Made by a program: the position numbers and the translations under genes | DNA from: Cladorhizidae sp. MBARI D1340-BT2 | Lineage: Eukaryota; Porifera; Demospongiae; Poecilosclerida; Cladorhizidae | Direction: 5' to 3' | Length of the DNA: 64,000 bases | NCBI GenBank assembly: GCA_028752905.1 | Contig: JAQNBH010000012.1 | Coordinates: forward strand, 26,731,816-26,795,815 | Notes under the pieces: model-generated | Seen by the model: the letters and a program-made list of their open reading frames with translations, nothing else | The model's database searches: none | Told to the model about the DNA's origin: nothing | Shown: one piece after another, positions 1-11,623 of the stretch | Layout of the letters: each line of letters begins with the position of its first letter | Position numbering within the stretch: the stretch's first letter is position 1

Positions 1-86
1 TATTTTAAGAAGAGTCCAGGCAGGGGTCGCCACATTGGACTCCCACAATTCATAATAATAACTTGTGAGGCGTTTCCCTTGGGGAT

Positions 87-126
87 GCATATATATATGT
101 GTATATATTATATATATGTATATACT
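87..126. repeat. AT-rich (TA/TG)n microsatellite
   Basis: Alternating TA and TG dinucleotides, imperfect. No gene is associated with it. Confidence 0.85.
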
Positions 127-639
127 CATGAGGATTGGTGAATGTAGTTGTGCACTACGAAACAAAATAGAAAGATAATGGATTGAGCTGACTAATGGGC
201 AGTGCTAAGTGACAAACTGTTCCTCTGTATTTGCATGGGATGCCTATATATAGGAATGATTTTTTAAATCTGTGTGGAGTGTGAACAACAAAAACGTGCA
301 AGCACGATTATGTGACGCACTTTCGACCATTGATACGGAAGTGACAATCGAGTCGAGGGGTATTGGTAAGCTGAGTGCTAATATGTGGTGGTGAGCATCC
401 GTCTATTGGCCACCTAGGTACTGGGTACAGCCAATAATGTTTGCCACTTATCCACCAAGTCGGAGATCGGACACTCGTTCAGGTGATTTGACTGCTCCTC
501 TTGCTGAAGCTTTCCATCTGCCTCCTAATGTAGGTTGGTGGAGGAGGATCCATGTTTGAAGGGGATTATAAGGTGTTTGTGAAGTGAGGAAGAGGAAATG
601 GCATGGCATGTGACTGTGTGTAGGGAGGGATTGTGGCAC
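127..639. other. no recognisable gene
   Basis: Nothing convincing is coded here on either strand. The last part is purine-rich on the plus strand, like the decayed LINE that follows, so the LINE may begin in this stretch. Confidence 0.5.
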
Positions 640-1650
640 AAGTGGAGGAGGTAAGGAGTGGAGGAGAACTGTGAAGATGTGTAAAGGATTGTATAGTGGG
701 GTGGAGATGATCGGTATTGAACAGAGGAGGTCAAGGTGGTTCGCAGTGGAGAAAGGGGCAAGGCAAGGATGTCCTTTGTCTCGATTTCTTTTCGATTGGG
801 AATGGCAGAGGAGCTGGAGAGAGCTGAACTAGGAGTTAAGGTGGAATGGTGTTGGTGTGGAGCACTTGTGCTGATGTTCTTTGGGTGGACTCTGGTACAT
901 AGAGGTGTATGGATTAAGGTGGAAGACGAAGTTTAATAGGAGAAGAGCAAGGTCGTGTAGTAGGGAAGAGGAACGGAGTTATATACCAGAAGTTGGAGTC
1001 GGTACAGGTGCGAGCGGGCTGGAGATTGTTGGGGGGGTAAGTAATACAGTAGCAGGAGTTGGAGGAAGCGGGAGAGGAGGGAAAATGAAGGTTTTGTTTG
1101 GTAAGAGATTTGAGGTGTTGGAAGAGCAAATTGGTGAAGGTAGTTGCAAGAGGATGGAAGAATCGGATGGTGGGAAGCACACGAGATCTTGGAGGAAGTA
1201 TGAGCTAAACAGCGAGATTGGGTCGGTGCGCAAGTGGTAGGAAGAGAAATGAGAAGGGTTGGAAAGAGGAAGTAAACCATAAGAGTACGCTAAAGTTTAA
1301 ATTGGCAAAGAATGGTGCTGGGGTGGAGAGGTACGTGAGGTCCATGCAGGGTCAGGAAAGTGTGAGGTTGCAGCGATGAGAGATGTATCATTGAGATAGT
1401 GGAGCAGGGGAAGATATGGGAAATTTTTTTGGGTGTGTTGGGAATTTGAGAGGGATTGGCTGGTATATACTGGGATGAGACGGAATTGTAGGGCTGGACA
1501 GTGGCTGGATGAGAAGAGTGGGTAAGGATGGAAAGGTGGCATTGCTGTTGGGGGAAGGTATGGAAGTGGTGGCAGAAGGGAAGTGTAAGGTGAGCTGATG
1601 AATGATCTTTAGTCCCCTTCCTTTCCCTCCTTCCTGAAGAGCTGGACACA
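640..1650 (+). pseudogene. decayed non-LTR retrotransposon (LINE) reverse transcriptase, copy 1
   Basis: At 746-793 one frame reads KGARQGCPLSRFLF, the conserved RT block normally written RQGCPLSPLLF. About 90 bases on, TCADVLWV stands where a LINE has the catalytic (Y/F)ADD box, so the active site is degraded. Around 1293-1353 the frame reads KLAKNGAGVERYVRS, resembling the conserved C-terminal tail of this LINE group. The end (about 1497-1640) matches the start and end of the next feature but lacks its middle, so this copy has an internal deletion. Stops and frame changes are frequent. It is clearly a remnant of a LINE that copied itself through target-primed reverse transcription. The exact clade is uncertain, and no intact protein can be made from it. 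Confidence 0.65.
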
Positions 1651-1819
1651 TTATTGCAGCTGTTATTATTATTAAAAAATAATTACTTTTCAGCTGTGCT
1701 GTGTTTTGTTAGGAAAACCTGGACGGGCTCAACAATACCAAGTAGCCAGTCCTACAGTCTCTCTGGAAAAATATAATAGATAACATATACATATCGTTTG
1801 CTGTAAGTAAATATATGTT

Positions 1820-2095
1820 ATGGAGTCAATTACAGTTATCATATCCGGTCTCGATTGCAAGAGAGCAAGACAGTGGCTGGATGAATTTAGAAGAGTGAGT
1901 AAGGATGGAAAGGTGGCATTGCTTTTGGGGAAAGATGTGGAGGGAGTAAGTGATGCAGTGATGGAGGAGGTGGGTGAGTGTGTTATGTATTGGGTAGGGA
2001 AGTGTTGGCAGAGGAGAAAGGAACTGTTGTATGGTGAGCTGAGGAATGATCTTTGGTCCCCTCCCCTCTTGAGCAGTGGGACACTCATAACTTAA
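1820..2095 (+). pseudogene. C-terminal fragment of the same LINE, copy 2
   Basis: This is an open frame of 91 codons containing WLDEFRRVSKDGKVALLLGK and VMEEVGECVMYWVGKCWQ. These match the typical C-terminal tail of the LINE family whose RT lies just upstream. The segment from about 1868 is a longer version of 1497-1640, sharing the same start (GACAGTGGCTGGATGA) and the same end (GATCTTTGGTCCCCT). So two 3' ends of one LINE family lie in tandem. The ATG at 1820 is probably not a real start: the fragment simply enters an open frame there. A 5'-truncated LINE insertion is the simplest reading. It has no RT domain and cannot act alone. Confidence 0.6.
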
Positions 2096-2196
2096 TATTG
2101 TGGATAATTTTATTAATTAAGTACTGTTGTCTTTTTTAATATAGATTGTTATTAGGTTAGTTACTAAATAGTTCCACACTGTGCTGTAATATATAT

Positions 2197-2460
2197 GTGA
2201 TGGCCTTAACAGGCTCAGCAATAGCAACATTAAATCATCCTATTAGTGTAGTGGGTGTGGATTTGATTCAGCTCGCGTATTATCCAAGTCCAGGAAAAGA
2301 GAATGTGTTTGTGGTGTTGAGTGCACAATACTTTTTTAATATTATGCTGACTTGTGTGCATTTTCTGCCTCAAGTAAGTACCATGGTGCATCCATTGAGA
2401 AGTGGCGAGTCAAAAGGAGTCATCGAGTGCATACTTGAGCTGTTCCACCTGGTATGGTAA
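2197..2460 (+). pseudogene. possible retroelement integrase core fragment
   Basis: This 87-codon frame includes VVGVDLIQLAYYPSPGKENV followed by VFVVLSAQYFFN. It resembles the Ty3/gypsy integrase core, where the first catalytic Asp sits in a VGVDxIQL-like strand and a short loop leads to the V(F/V)xDYxTKW strand. The second motif is badly eroded (SAQYFFN). Nothing else of the integrase (zinc finger, second Asp, Glu) is visible nearby, so this is at best a scrap. An alternative is a chance open frame. The call rests on one motif only. Confidence 0.35.
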
Positions 2461-3525
2461 TGTCTGCCCAGGCCACTGGTCAAGCTTTTTTGTGATCTTC
2501 ATGCAGCGATAATAGTCTTTTCTTTTATCTCTGATAACTTTGACTGGACTTGAATCATAGATAAGTAATCAACAATGTCTGAGGGAGGACAAACCCACTG
2601 CTGATGAGCCAAAATCTGAGGGAAAGAAGTTTAAGGAATATGTGGATAATAGCATACACTTTTAAATCGGCATTCTGTGTTGGATTAAGTCATCTTTGTT
2701 GCAATTATTTTCTTAAGAGTTTTTGACAAATTATTGACCGCCATGGAGGAGTGGATACAGCAAGAGGTTGTGATGACATGCCCTGTCTCTGAGATTCCTC
2801 CTTAACGAGGTAGAACCCTGGAGACATGTGTTGAGGAGGACAGAGATCTTGTAGTCTTAGAAGTATTTGAAATATATCTCCCCAGAAACTTGGCACTCGA
2901 GGTGGATATATTTTATGTCTGTACTGGTGAAAGAGGAAACTGAATCTTCATATCTCATGCTTCCCAGTGAAGGGGAAAGAGATACTTTTGTCTGGACGAA
3001 TCTTTTTGCATGTTTTGTATGCAAATTAAATGTGGGGGTGGGAAAGTACATGACGAAGATGAAATATCTTTTTGGGGACTTCCCGTTTACTACCTATTCA
3101 AGATACGCTGGAAGTGTTTAAATCGGCTGAAGTCACCACCTTTTATGAACTAAAAATCTGGCAAAGTCAGTTTTAGCACAAATATCGACTTTATTTTTTT
3201 GTCCGCCATCAATGTATATATATAGCAAGTGCTCCTTTTAACGTTTTTGGGAAATTGATATATATCACAGTTATATTATAGATCCTAATATGCTAGCAAG
3301 CACATGGACTACTCATTTTGCATGGAATGGTATCTACCTCTGTCATCCTAATCCTGGGAGGGTTCCCCAACATTGCTGTTATTCTTCAGCTCTCTTGGTT
3401 TGCTGTCTCGATTTGAACACATCTTCTGTACCACCAAGATTGTAGGAAATAGTTGCAAAGCATGTTAGTAAAGTGTGGCTGTTATATAGCACATGTTCAT
3501 TGGGGAAAAAGTGAAGGTCACACAA

Positions 3526-3532
<7 letters not shown>
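2461..3532. other. no recognisable gene
   Basis: An 84-codon plus-strand frame at 2867-3121 and a minus frame at 3379-3699 are open, but neither shows a domain I recognise. I see no repeats of note. Confidence 0.4.

Positions 3533-3556
<24 letters not shown>
3533..3556. repeat. (TG)n microsatellite
   Basis: About twelve TG units, nearly perfect. Confidence 0.95.
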
Positions 3557-3699
3557 GCAGTGGTGCTTATGGGCATTTTGGTGATGATACACAATGAGAA
3601 TGTAGTTGAGGGTCTTACATGCATGACCAGTGGTTCTGCACATATGACATGGAGAGATGTAATGAAATGAGCATGGGACTTATGGACAAATCTACACAC

Positions 3700-5330
3700 A
3701 AAACTGGACCACAGACATGATGATATTTGTTTCTTGAGTGTGAATATTCAGACAGATGTCCAGGGTGGTCAAAGAGTTAAAAATGACATGTTGCAAACAT
3801 TCTTCTGTAGTTAGCCACTATATAGCATGTTTAAAGAAGAAGTTCTAGTGTATGACTGTAATAATGATACATACTCCATCATTTAAAGTTGTCAGGTTGG
3901 TGTAGTATATTTCTGACAATAAACAGGATGTCCTGTAGTTCTAGATGGTATACATGAGTAAGCATGTTTAGAGCAATTGGGTGTGTCTTATTAACACTAG
4001 CATAATCATTCAGGATGTATTTTGTGGCTCTCCTTTGTACTTTCTCAATCTTGAAGATGTCCCTGTGTAATTGAGCTCTCTAAATTTGAGAGTAATACAG
4101 GAATCTAACTAGTGTGATGAAGAGAGATTTTGATTGATGACTTTGGCAGGAAAGGACCTTTTGATAAAATTCAAGGAGTTATATACTTGGCTGTAGATGT
4201 GAGCAGCTAATAGTGAATGCTATTATCACCCCAAGGTCACACTGGCTGGTGGTTGATCATTATTGAGGTCGTAAGAAGTAGCATTTATATCATTTGCATT
4301 TATTATTGAAGGAAACTTGGTAAGGGATAATTTCCATTCAATTGGCCAGCGAGTATCATCCTGTAGATTAATGCCATCATTTTCCAACCCCAAAACTCCA
4401 AAGGAGCAACAAGTTTTGTGTCATTTCCAAACAAGTCCGTCGATGCAAAAGATTATGTGTTGGGCACATCATTCACCTAGAGTATAAACACAGAAGGGAA
4501 CCAAGGGCCATTCTATTGCCCTGAGGCACTCCTGAAGCTACTTTAACTTGAATGAGAGCCTTTAACAGTCCCCAATATGGGGTCTGACATGCATGCTTGG
4601 AAACAATACAATAGCCCTGTGATGCCAAATCACCAGAGCTTGTAAAGTAACCTCTGATGTGGGAGCAAGTCAAAAGCTTTGCAATGGTGCAGGTAAGTAA
4701 CATCACAATAATTTCTCTCTTCTAAGAATCTCCCTAGGAAGTTATAAAGCTACACAGTTTGTCAGAAAAAAACATTTTTTTTGGCAGACCAGGGGCTGGA
4801 TAAACACCATGACTTCTTTATTTATATGAAAGACCCAATAACTTTTGATAGATTATACAACAAGGATGTAGGTCTATAATTGATTACCAGCACTCTATCT
4901 CATAATTGGGCGAATTTTATGCCATTCTGTAGGTAGTATATACGAAGATTTAAACCAAAGAGAGAAATAATTCTGCTATTGAAGTAGACAAAATTTATAC
5001 AGCACAGTGTTTCAGGATAACAGGGCTGATTTGATCATGCCCGGTGGCCTTATTAGGGTTTAAATTTGATAAAAGTTTCGTATACATCAGAAGAGTTTCA
5101 GGATGGGCTTTATTAGGGTATAAATTTGATATAGTTTCATATATATCAGAAGAAGTGAAGCTGGGAGCATAAAGATGGCAGGTCATCTACCGGAGGGAGA
5201 GCAAAGTTACTCCTAGAATCATGAAGTGAATAGCTTTGCCACCATTAGTCTGGAAAACTATCTTATTTAATTCATTAGAATTTTAGTAACTCGGCCAATT
5301 CTAAAGCATAAAACTCTATCTCTATCAAAG
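3700..5330 (-). pseudogene. CR1/jockey-like LINE reverse transcriptase, decayed
   Basis: Read on the minus strand, the RT blocks appear in the right order. LNPNKATGHDQISPVILKHC (about 5020-5080) is the RT N-terminal motif. KAFDLLPHQRLLYKLW (about 4640-4690) is the FDxVxH block. VASGVPQGNRMALGSLL (about 4490-4540) is the SGVPQGSVLGPLLF block. FGNDTKLVAP (about 4390-4430) is the catalytic FADDTKL box with ADD changed to GND. Further down, LRKYKGEPQNTS and NYRTSCLLSEI resemble the ERVQRRATKxIL and LxDILFF region of sponge- and cnidarian-type elements. Multiple stops interrupt the frame. The catalytic change and the stops mean it is dead. It probably belongs with the endonuclease at 6660-7360, as the 3' half of one element. 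Confidence 0.75.
5035..5160. repeat. short tandem duplication inside the LINE
   Basis: Two copies of about 62 bp, each running from TTATTAGGGT(T/A)TAAATTTGATA to CATCAGAAGA. It lies in the RT N-terminal coding region and duplicates the codons for NLNPNKA-like sequence. Confidence 0.7.
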
Positions 5331-6659
5331 GCGCTAACTATAAAGGAGTTCATTTTACTAACCCTTAAACCCTTCAAGGGCAATAACTCTCAGCCAATAA
5401 CTTCATTCATTAAGTCTTTCTCTCAAAAATAATAGAGCTCCCTGGACAAGGAAGTAGCTGAGCATGGAGTTGCTGAAGCAGCATCTTCACCCTAGCTATG
5501 ACCATTTTTTGCTAAGCCACACCCACTCATAACAATCTATATAATACTTGCCTAGTCTGTTCATGTGTCATGCTTATACGCATGTACATACGGGAAATCC
5601 CGGAAAGCTATCTATTCATCTAATAGTGTCACGATTATACACATGTGTGCCAACATGAATCCTAAAGAAAGTACAGAGTGGTTACTCTGTAATCTGCACA
5701 GCACTGAACAACAACTATACAGTATGTAACAGAAAGTAGGAGAGATGCAGAAGAGAGACGGAGAAATAGAAGGGATACAGCAAGTGAGATCGCCGAGAAA
5801 CTGCAAGATAAGTTTACTGGGAAATACAAAGGGAGTAGAGAATTGATACAGTTCCAACAGAGAAACTGAGGATTTATTCCAAAACAAATGACACTTCCCA
5901 GAGCAGAAATTTCACTGAGTGAAAGGGCTGAGGATCAAACATCTAATATCAGTAGAAGAGGGCTGGACAGCCAGTAGTTCCAGAGACGAGGGGAGAGCAG
6001 CAAGCATTGGTAGGGGGAGAGATGTGAAGGCTGAATTGCCAGAGATTACCTGTACTTTGAAATGACATTCTGCAATAAAATGGCAGCTCTGTATGGCCAT
6101 ATGGCATGCAGGAGCAAACAGTTTTAACTATACAATTAATGCAATTACTTTGAGGGGTAGGAGGGTTGCTTGCACTTTTCATTATACAATTAATGGTTAC
6201 CTAATCACAATTACCCGCCATCAACCACTGCTAACCCCTTGCTGGATTACATGATCTCTTGCGTGTGTAGACTTTGCAGAAAGAACTTCCAGCTTATGTA
6301 ACTTCACTTGTTAGTGAGAAATAGGATGGCGGTTGAGGTAGCCTGGCAGGACAATAAGATGTCTGGTTTTCAAGAGTGCACCATGTGGCATGACTGTCTC
6401 ATTGGTTGCAAGACTAAATTCCAGAATAAAACAGGCATATGTATTATATATAAAATCAAGCAGTCTATTAATAACATGATAATTATTTATCGAGTAGACA
6501 AGTCTGCATGATCTTAGGATAGTAAAAGTCGGTAACCACAGGATATACTAAACACTAACATTTGCTATGTGCCAAGTGTCACATTCCACAAACCATTTGT
6601 GATATTCATTGCTGAATACACAAATCTCTAGCAGGATGCAAGGTATTTTTGACAGAAAG
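5331..6659. other. segment between endonuclease and RT of the LINE
   Basis: This 1.3-kb stretch separates the LINE endonuclease from its RT. The 5720-5840 part reads on the plus strand as an Arg/Glu-rich peptide (RRRNRRDTASEIAEKLQDKF), but it is short and ends at stops. The segment may hold the LINE linker plus an inserted unknown element. No family is recognised. Confidence 0.35.
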
Positions 6660-7360
6660 CTGAACCTCCTCAGGAGATTACAAAGAAGTTGGCATCACAA
6701 AGAAAGTTAGAAAGTTCGGCTTTGGCATTCACAAACCTGCTTACCCATTCTGCCAAGTTAAACTGCAAAGGTAAGGAAGTGACCTGACTTGACAAGTCTG
6801 AAATCAGATTGTACATGCAGGTAAAAAATATCTCAGGCCAGTTGGTAAAAACCAAGTCAAGAATATTCCACTGCCTGTGGGTTGGTTCATGAACAAGTTG
6901 AATGAGAAGATCGAACCGATCATAACAAAAGGATTAGCATTCTCTAAATGGGGGCCATAATGAAGAGGACCTGTCAAGAGAGAACGAGTTGAAATCACCA
7001 AGCAGAATAATTTTTAACATCAATTGGAAGCTTCCTGAGAACATCGGTAACTACCTCAAGATCAAGATTAACATGATTACCCGAAGATCAAGGTTAACAC
7101 AATTAGGTGGAATACAAGCATAAGCAATAAACTGAAGGTAAGGCAAAACTCGATAATATGTTGGAGATGGATAGAAGTAGACAGGAAGTTGAACACAACA
7201 ACCAAGACACCACCTTCATTAGCCATTCTATCACGACAATAAATGGTATGATCCAAAGGTAGCACTTCATTGAATTGCAGTAATAGCCAAGATATCAATT
7301 TCCAAAGAATAGACCAAGGATTGGAATTCTTCCACTTCCCACTCCATTTTACCATCAACT
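6660..7360 (-). pseudogene. LINE apurinic-like endonuclease domain, decayed
   Basis: On the minus strand, NEVLPLDHTIYCRDRMANEG followed by GVLVVV matches the endonuclease motif (E)xLPxGYxIYRRDRxxxGGGVLIAV. Lower down, GDFNSFSLDRSS followed by LIQLVHEPTH and NILDLVFTNWPE matches the GDFN catalytic loop and the QxVxxPTHxxGNxLDLVFTN end of the domain. This is the exonuclease-endonuclease-phosphatase domain that nicks target DNA in CR1/jockey-type LINEs. At least two frame changes are needed to read it through. Its orientation and spacing to the RT at 3700-5330 fit one 5'-to-3' element on the minus strand. Confidence 0.7.
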
Positions 7361-9209
7361 TTTCAGTTAAAATGCAGAGCTCTCACTCTTTCCTCCAATC
7401 TACCTACTGTCATCGCACACCATATTAAATTATGATCAGATCCAAGCAGTAAAACTCTCTAGTCCTCTACCACACCATTTTAAATTATGATCAGATGCAA
7501 GCAGTAAACTCTCCAGTCCTCTATTGTAATTTCCTTGGCAGCAAGATGTAACCTACTATTGACTTACTTTCTCTCAAGCACCTTCTTCTACACTGTGATA
7601 TTTAACGGATTCCCGACATGCAAATTATACACTTAAAATCCTACCATTTCCATTAACTGACTGCTCTGCTCCAACCCTATGCGGGAATCTAAAGGTCAAA
7701 TGTCTTAAAAAAACACCAACATGTTTTCTAAGATCTATATTTTTAATTCAATCTATGGATGTAATTTTTTTTGTAGAAGATAAGATTTTTACATACTTTG
7801 TATAAAAATATATATATATATTATATAAGATGAGGAGGGAGGTGCATTATTGGGTGAATGACAGGTAAAATAGCTGATTGCTTTGCAAAGCTCTCTAAGA
7901 TTAGATAGTGTTCAAACATGTTTTGTAGGTAGATGAAGTACTGTTACAAAATAACACTCTGATTCAAGTGGTACCTATAAGTGGCGTTAATTATTCTAAT
8001 GTGCTGACTGACTCGTCGTGGAAAATTCCTGTATTTTGTGAAATCAAAAGTTTAGAGTTTTATTTGTAGCTAGCTAATGGCAAAACATGTCCTATAGATT
8101 TACCATTGCTTCAGCTTTGTCATTCATAGCAAGTTCTTATCTACAACAAGATTCTCTCTCTTGTATCCTACCCTCTCTCCGCTTAAGTATTTGTTTATAA
8201 TTTTCAAACACACAGATTTCTCTTCTTCTGCCAGTGCAAAATGCAGTCATCATCGTTTCCAGTATGATAAAGCCAAACTGAGCAAGCGGTACTGGGCCAG
8301 CACAATGTTCACAGGAGCCTCGTTAAGGTTTCCATGTGAAATGACAATTGTAAATATCTTTACTATAATATATATGTATATGTATTAAGTATACTTCATA
8401 TACTATTTTAACAGATATCAGTACAAGTGCACTTACAGATGGCTTCCAGAGTAAACCCTCCTCATATTGAACCAAGTTAGCTTCTTCATAGGTGTAGTTC
8501 TCTTTTCCACCTAAGCAGCTCCATTCTCACTTACCTTTGCAGTCATTTTTCTTTCCTTCGCTTCACTACAATGACCATTCCCAATTTAAATAAGTGCATA
8601 TTATACATAGCGTGTGACCTGTTCACTCGTGCTATGGGTGGTAAACGTACGGTACATAGATAGATAGGTACAAACATACATGGATATGCAATACCTAGTT
8701 TTTCTCAACTCCTCACTGAGGGCTCCCTTCACCTGCCAATAAAACCACTCATTTATTAATAAGCAAAGGGGAGTTGCTAAAGCAGATGGACAGGAATTTA
8801 TAGAGCAGCTGGATTGTTAAAGTAGATGAGAGTGTACCTTCCAAAATAAATTGTGGTCACAGTAACTCTGCTTTTATTAAAAAATGAGATAAAATTGAAA
8901 AGAGTGACACTCACTAGAGCTTGAATTGTAATTACATGTACCTAATCACCACATGACTGAATAAGAATGTCTTGTGACTGTAGCCACATTTTTGTGAGCC
9001 AAAAAAATCAATTCACTCGAGTAAATATATTGTCAACTATTGCCAAAACAGATTGCATTATCAACATTCTAACACCAGTTCACCAACTGGCCAAGTACCA
9101 AGACATTATTTTCTTCAATGCCTGACCCATATGCGATCATGTCCACCCACTAGCATGTGACTGTAACAACGTTATAATAAATAAGAACATCTATGAAAGA
9201 AACCTTATG
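7361..9209. other. no recognisable gene; short (TA)n at 7807-7822
   Basis: AT-rich sequence without a domain I can name. The 75-codon frame at 8161-8388 has no recognisable motif. Confidence 0.45.
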
Positions 9210-9620
9210 TGCATATAGGGAGTAGCACTTTATGATATTTTAACATTACAGTAACCTTCATGTGGCTATATATAAATAAATATGGCAACTCCTTCAGCAC
9301 ATTTGCTTGGCAGTGCTCGAGTTTCTGGCTATTTCATGAAATAATCAGTAAGTGTAATAATAACTTGCTTTCAGCCTCAGTTTGTGGCACCAATGAGATC
9401 CGACAATTAGCTGTATATATGGAATTCTTGCTGTATATAGAGATACATGTTTCCAGGTTCGGATGGAGGATTTGGTAAACTTGTCATTGACTCTCTGACA
9501 TTTGTCACAAGTCTCTATGTAGAGTTTGTATAGTTTAACATCACTGGTCATGTCAGGTTTCCAAAAATTTGAACAAATCTTGTGCAATGTTTTGTCTCGA
9601 CACAAATGACCACCAAAAAT
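9210..9620 (-). pseudogene. Ty3/gypsy integrase fragment (zinc-binding plus start of core)
   Basis: The minus frame reads GGHLCRDKTLHKICSNFWKP followed by YIETCDKCQRVNDK. This is the HHCC zinc-binding domain of retroviral-type integrases (H-x3-H...CxxC), where GGHLGRDKT is usual. After a frame change, SDLIGATN, then ITLTDYFMK and ALPSKCAEGVA, follow the core pattern DLIGPLP...TLTDYFSKWPEAKALPSK. Stops break it within about 130 codons. No LTRs are seen beside it, so it is an isolated fragment of a gypsy element. Confidence 0.7.
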
Positions 9621-10119
9621 AAATTTATTTATTAGACTCTACTATATCTGTATGTGAGGTAGGACATGCATACATCAACTCTTAGTTGTCATAATAACAT
9701 TACAATAACCTTCTCAATAATCAACTTGAATTGTATTGCCACAACGTTTCGACTAGATGCTCTAGCCTTTTATCAAGAAAATAATAATACTCTTAGAGAG
9801 GAAAGCAGTTCAGTTCAATAGCTTACTGTTACCAAACCTCTATGCTGGACATTGTATTTTGGGGAAGATAAGCCAGATCTTCTAGGGTTGAAGTTGAATC
9901 CACACGTGGGGGATATATCAAGGCTAAAGATAGAGAAAACCAATATCTACAAAGGCTAAATAAATGTGTACAGCTGAGTGAATATGGTATTAGTGATGCA
10001 TACTATTTGCAAGAGGGCCGCTCTTGAAACTTGGAAGCATTCTGCTATCCACACAACTTACGGAAGTCTGCTGCACATAATGTGTGGAGGGAAATTGGGA
10101 GGATAGCCTGTAGCCACAC
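9621..10119. other. no recognisable gene
   Basis: Contains CACAACGTTTCGACTAGATG near 9739, similar to short motifs near 20550 and 36428. Function unknown. Confidence 0.35.
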
Positions 10120-10640
10120 AAGTAAAGTGAGGTGGGGAGAAGGGTCTGCCTAGCCACACAAGTAAAGTGTATTGAATGAGGTGGGGAGAAGGGTCTGCCC
10201 CAGCCTGGCCACACAAGTAAAGTGTATTGAATGAGGTGGGGAGAAGGGTCTGCCCCAGCCTAGCCACACAAGTAAAGTGTATTGAATGAGGTGGGGAGAA
10301 GGGTCTGCCCCAGCCTAGCCACACAAGTAAAGTGTATTGAATGAGGTGGGGAGAAGGGTCTGCCCAAGCCTAGCCACACAAGTAAAGTGTACTGAATGAG
10401 GTGGGGAGAAGGGTCTGCCCCAGCCTGGCCACACAAGTAAAGTGTATTGAATGAGGTGGGGAGAAGGGTCTGCCCCAGCCTAGCCACACAAGTAAAGAGT
10501 ATTGAATGAGGTGGGGAGAAGGGTCTGCCCCAGCCTATCCACACAAGTAAAGTGTATTGAATGAGGTGGGGAGAAGGGTCTGCCCCAGCCTAGCCACACA
10601 AGTAAAGTGTATTGCATGAGGTGGGGAGAAGGGTTATTGC
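10120..10640. repeat. 55-bp minisatellite, about nine copies
   Basis: The unit starts CACACAAGTAAAGTGTATTG and includes GTGGGGAGAAGGGTCTGCCC. The period of 55 is directly countable at successive GCCACACAAG sites (for example 10206, 10261, 10316). Open frames across it on the minus strand are by-products of the repeat. Two further diverged units lie on the far side of the neighbouring hAT element (11634-11690), so that element seems to have landed in the array. Confidence 0.95.
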
Positions 10641-10652
10641 ATGGGGGAGAAG

Positions 10653-11623
10653 GGCCTGGCTAGGCCTTGGCACATTATGCTCAAAAATTGAGCTATTATG
10701 CTATGCTCCTATGCTCTAAGAATCATATTATTATGCTTCCTAGTCCTTATCATTTTGCTCTCAATATAACCATTATGCTCATGCAAACTAACCTTTGACC
10801 TTGTCATGTGATCTATCATGTGGCCAAAACAAACAGCTGACTGAGTTAAATATATGCACAGAGTGACAGGCCCAGGGGTTCATGGCCTCTGTTTCACTAC
10901 CAGTGTCTGAGACTGACACAGATACTGTTGCTCTAGGCAAGACTATTGCAATTCGATTCAAGTACGTCACTGGCCCAATGCAGCTGCTGTTGCAAATAGA
11001 TTGCTACTGCACTGCAGCCGGAGCAGATGCACTGGCAACTGTGTACAAAGGGGTTTCCATTACTTCAAAGTGAATTTTTTTCAGGATTTTACACCTATTA
11101 TGGATGCATTTAAGAGTGCTGGCCTTTTCAATCCAGGGAAGGTCACTAATGCTTCAGTAGACACATTGAAGGCATTGCCTTTCTTCAGAGATGAACTCAT
11201 TAATGATTTGAAGCTAGAACTACCATCTGATTTAGCAGCAGCTGATGGTACTCCAAGGGAAGTGAACCCTTTGGAATGGTGGGAGCACAATAAAGGAACA
11301 TTGCCAAAGTGGAGTCAGGGATTCAGCAAAGTCATTTTGATTCTGCCATCATCAGCATCAGCTGAAAGAGTATTTTTCGATTTTGAAGAGACATTTTACA
11401 CAATCTCAGCAATCTGCTGCACTTCAAGACTACGTTGAAGTGGGAGTAATGCTAGAACTTTAACAGTTCTTAAAACTGTAATAATTATGTTTTGTAATAA
11501 TCACATTTTGTTGAGTCATTATGCCCAAATATTTTGCTATTATGCTCAATTATGCTCAAGTGGAAAGGAGAGCTATTATGCTCGAATTTATGCCAGCATA
11601 ATGTGCCAAGGCCTAGGCCTGGC
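10653..11623. mobile_element. non-autonomous hAT element with 21-bp TIRs and 8-bp TSD
   Basis: The ends at 10661-10681 and 11595-11615 are perfect 21-bp inverted repeats beginning TAGGCCTTGGCACATTATGC. They are flanked by the identical 8-bp direct repeat GGCCTGGC (10653-10660 and 11616-11623). An 8-bp TSD is the hallmark of hAT elements. Inside each end the motif ATTATGCTC or close variants recurs many times, as expected of subterminal transposase-binding repeats. The interior keeps only the C-terminal third of a hAT transposase, so the element would need a transposase made elsewhere. It sits beside or within the 55-bp minisatellite. Confidence 0.92.
10990..11440 (+). pseudogene. hAT transposase C-terminus (dimerisation region), truncated
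   Basis: The open frame 11001-11438 contains FQDFTPIMDAFKSAGLFNP, then NPLEWWEHNKGTLPKWSQG, then ILPSSASAERVF. These are the hAT pattern in which WW...LPxW precedes the (L/I)xPSSAxxERVFS signature of the C-terminal dimerisation domain. A frame change just after ERVF leads to QSQQSAALQDYVEVGVMLEL in another frame, the usual QxxALxDYVExxxML ending, so one indel disrupts the end. The BED zinc finger and most of the catalytic domain are absent. The protein is therefore an internal-deletion remnant inside the 955-bp element. Confidence 0.85.

Noticed and set aside
448..1649. Many Ser/Pro/Leu-rich minus-strand frames
   Set aside because: Complements of the purine-rich LINE on the plus strand; motifs are on the plus strand only.
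10058..10544. Three minus-strand open frames encoding a repeated Pro/Ser/Leu peptide
   Set aside because: They span the 55-bp minisatellite and end where it ends.
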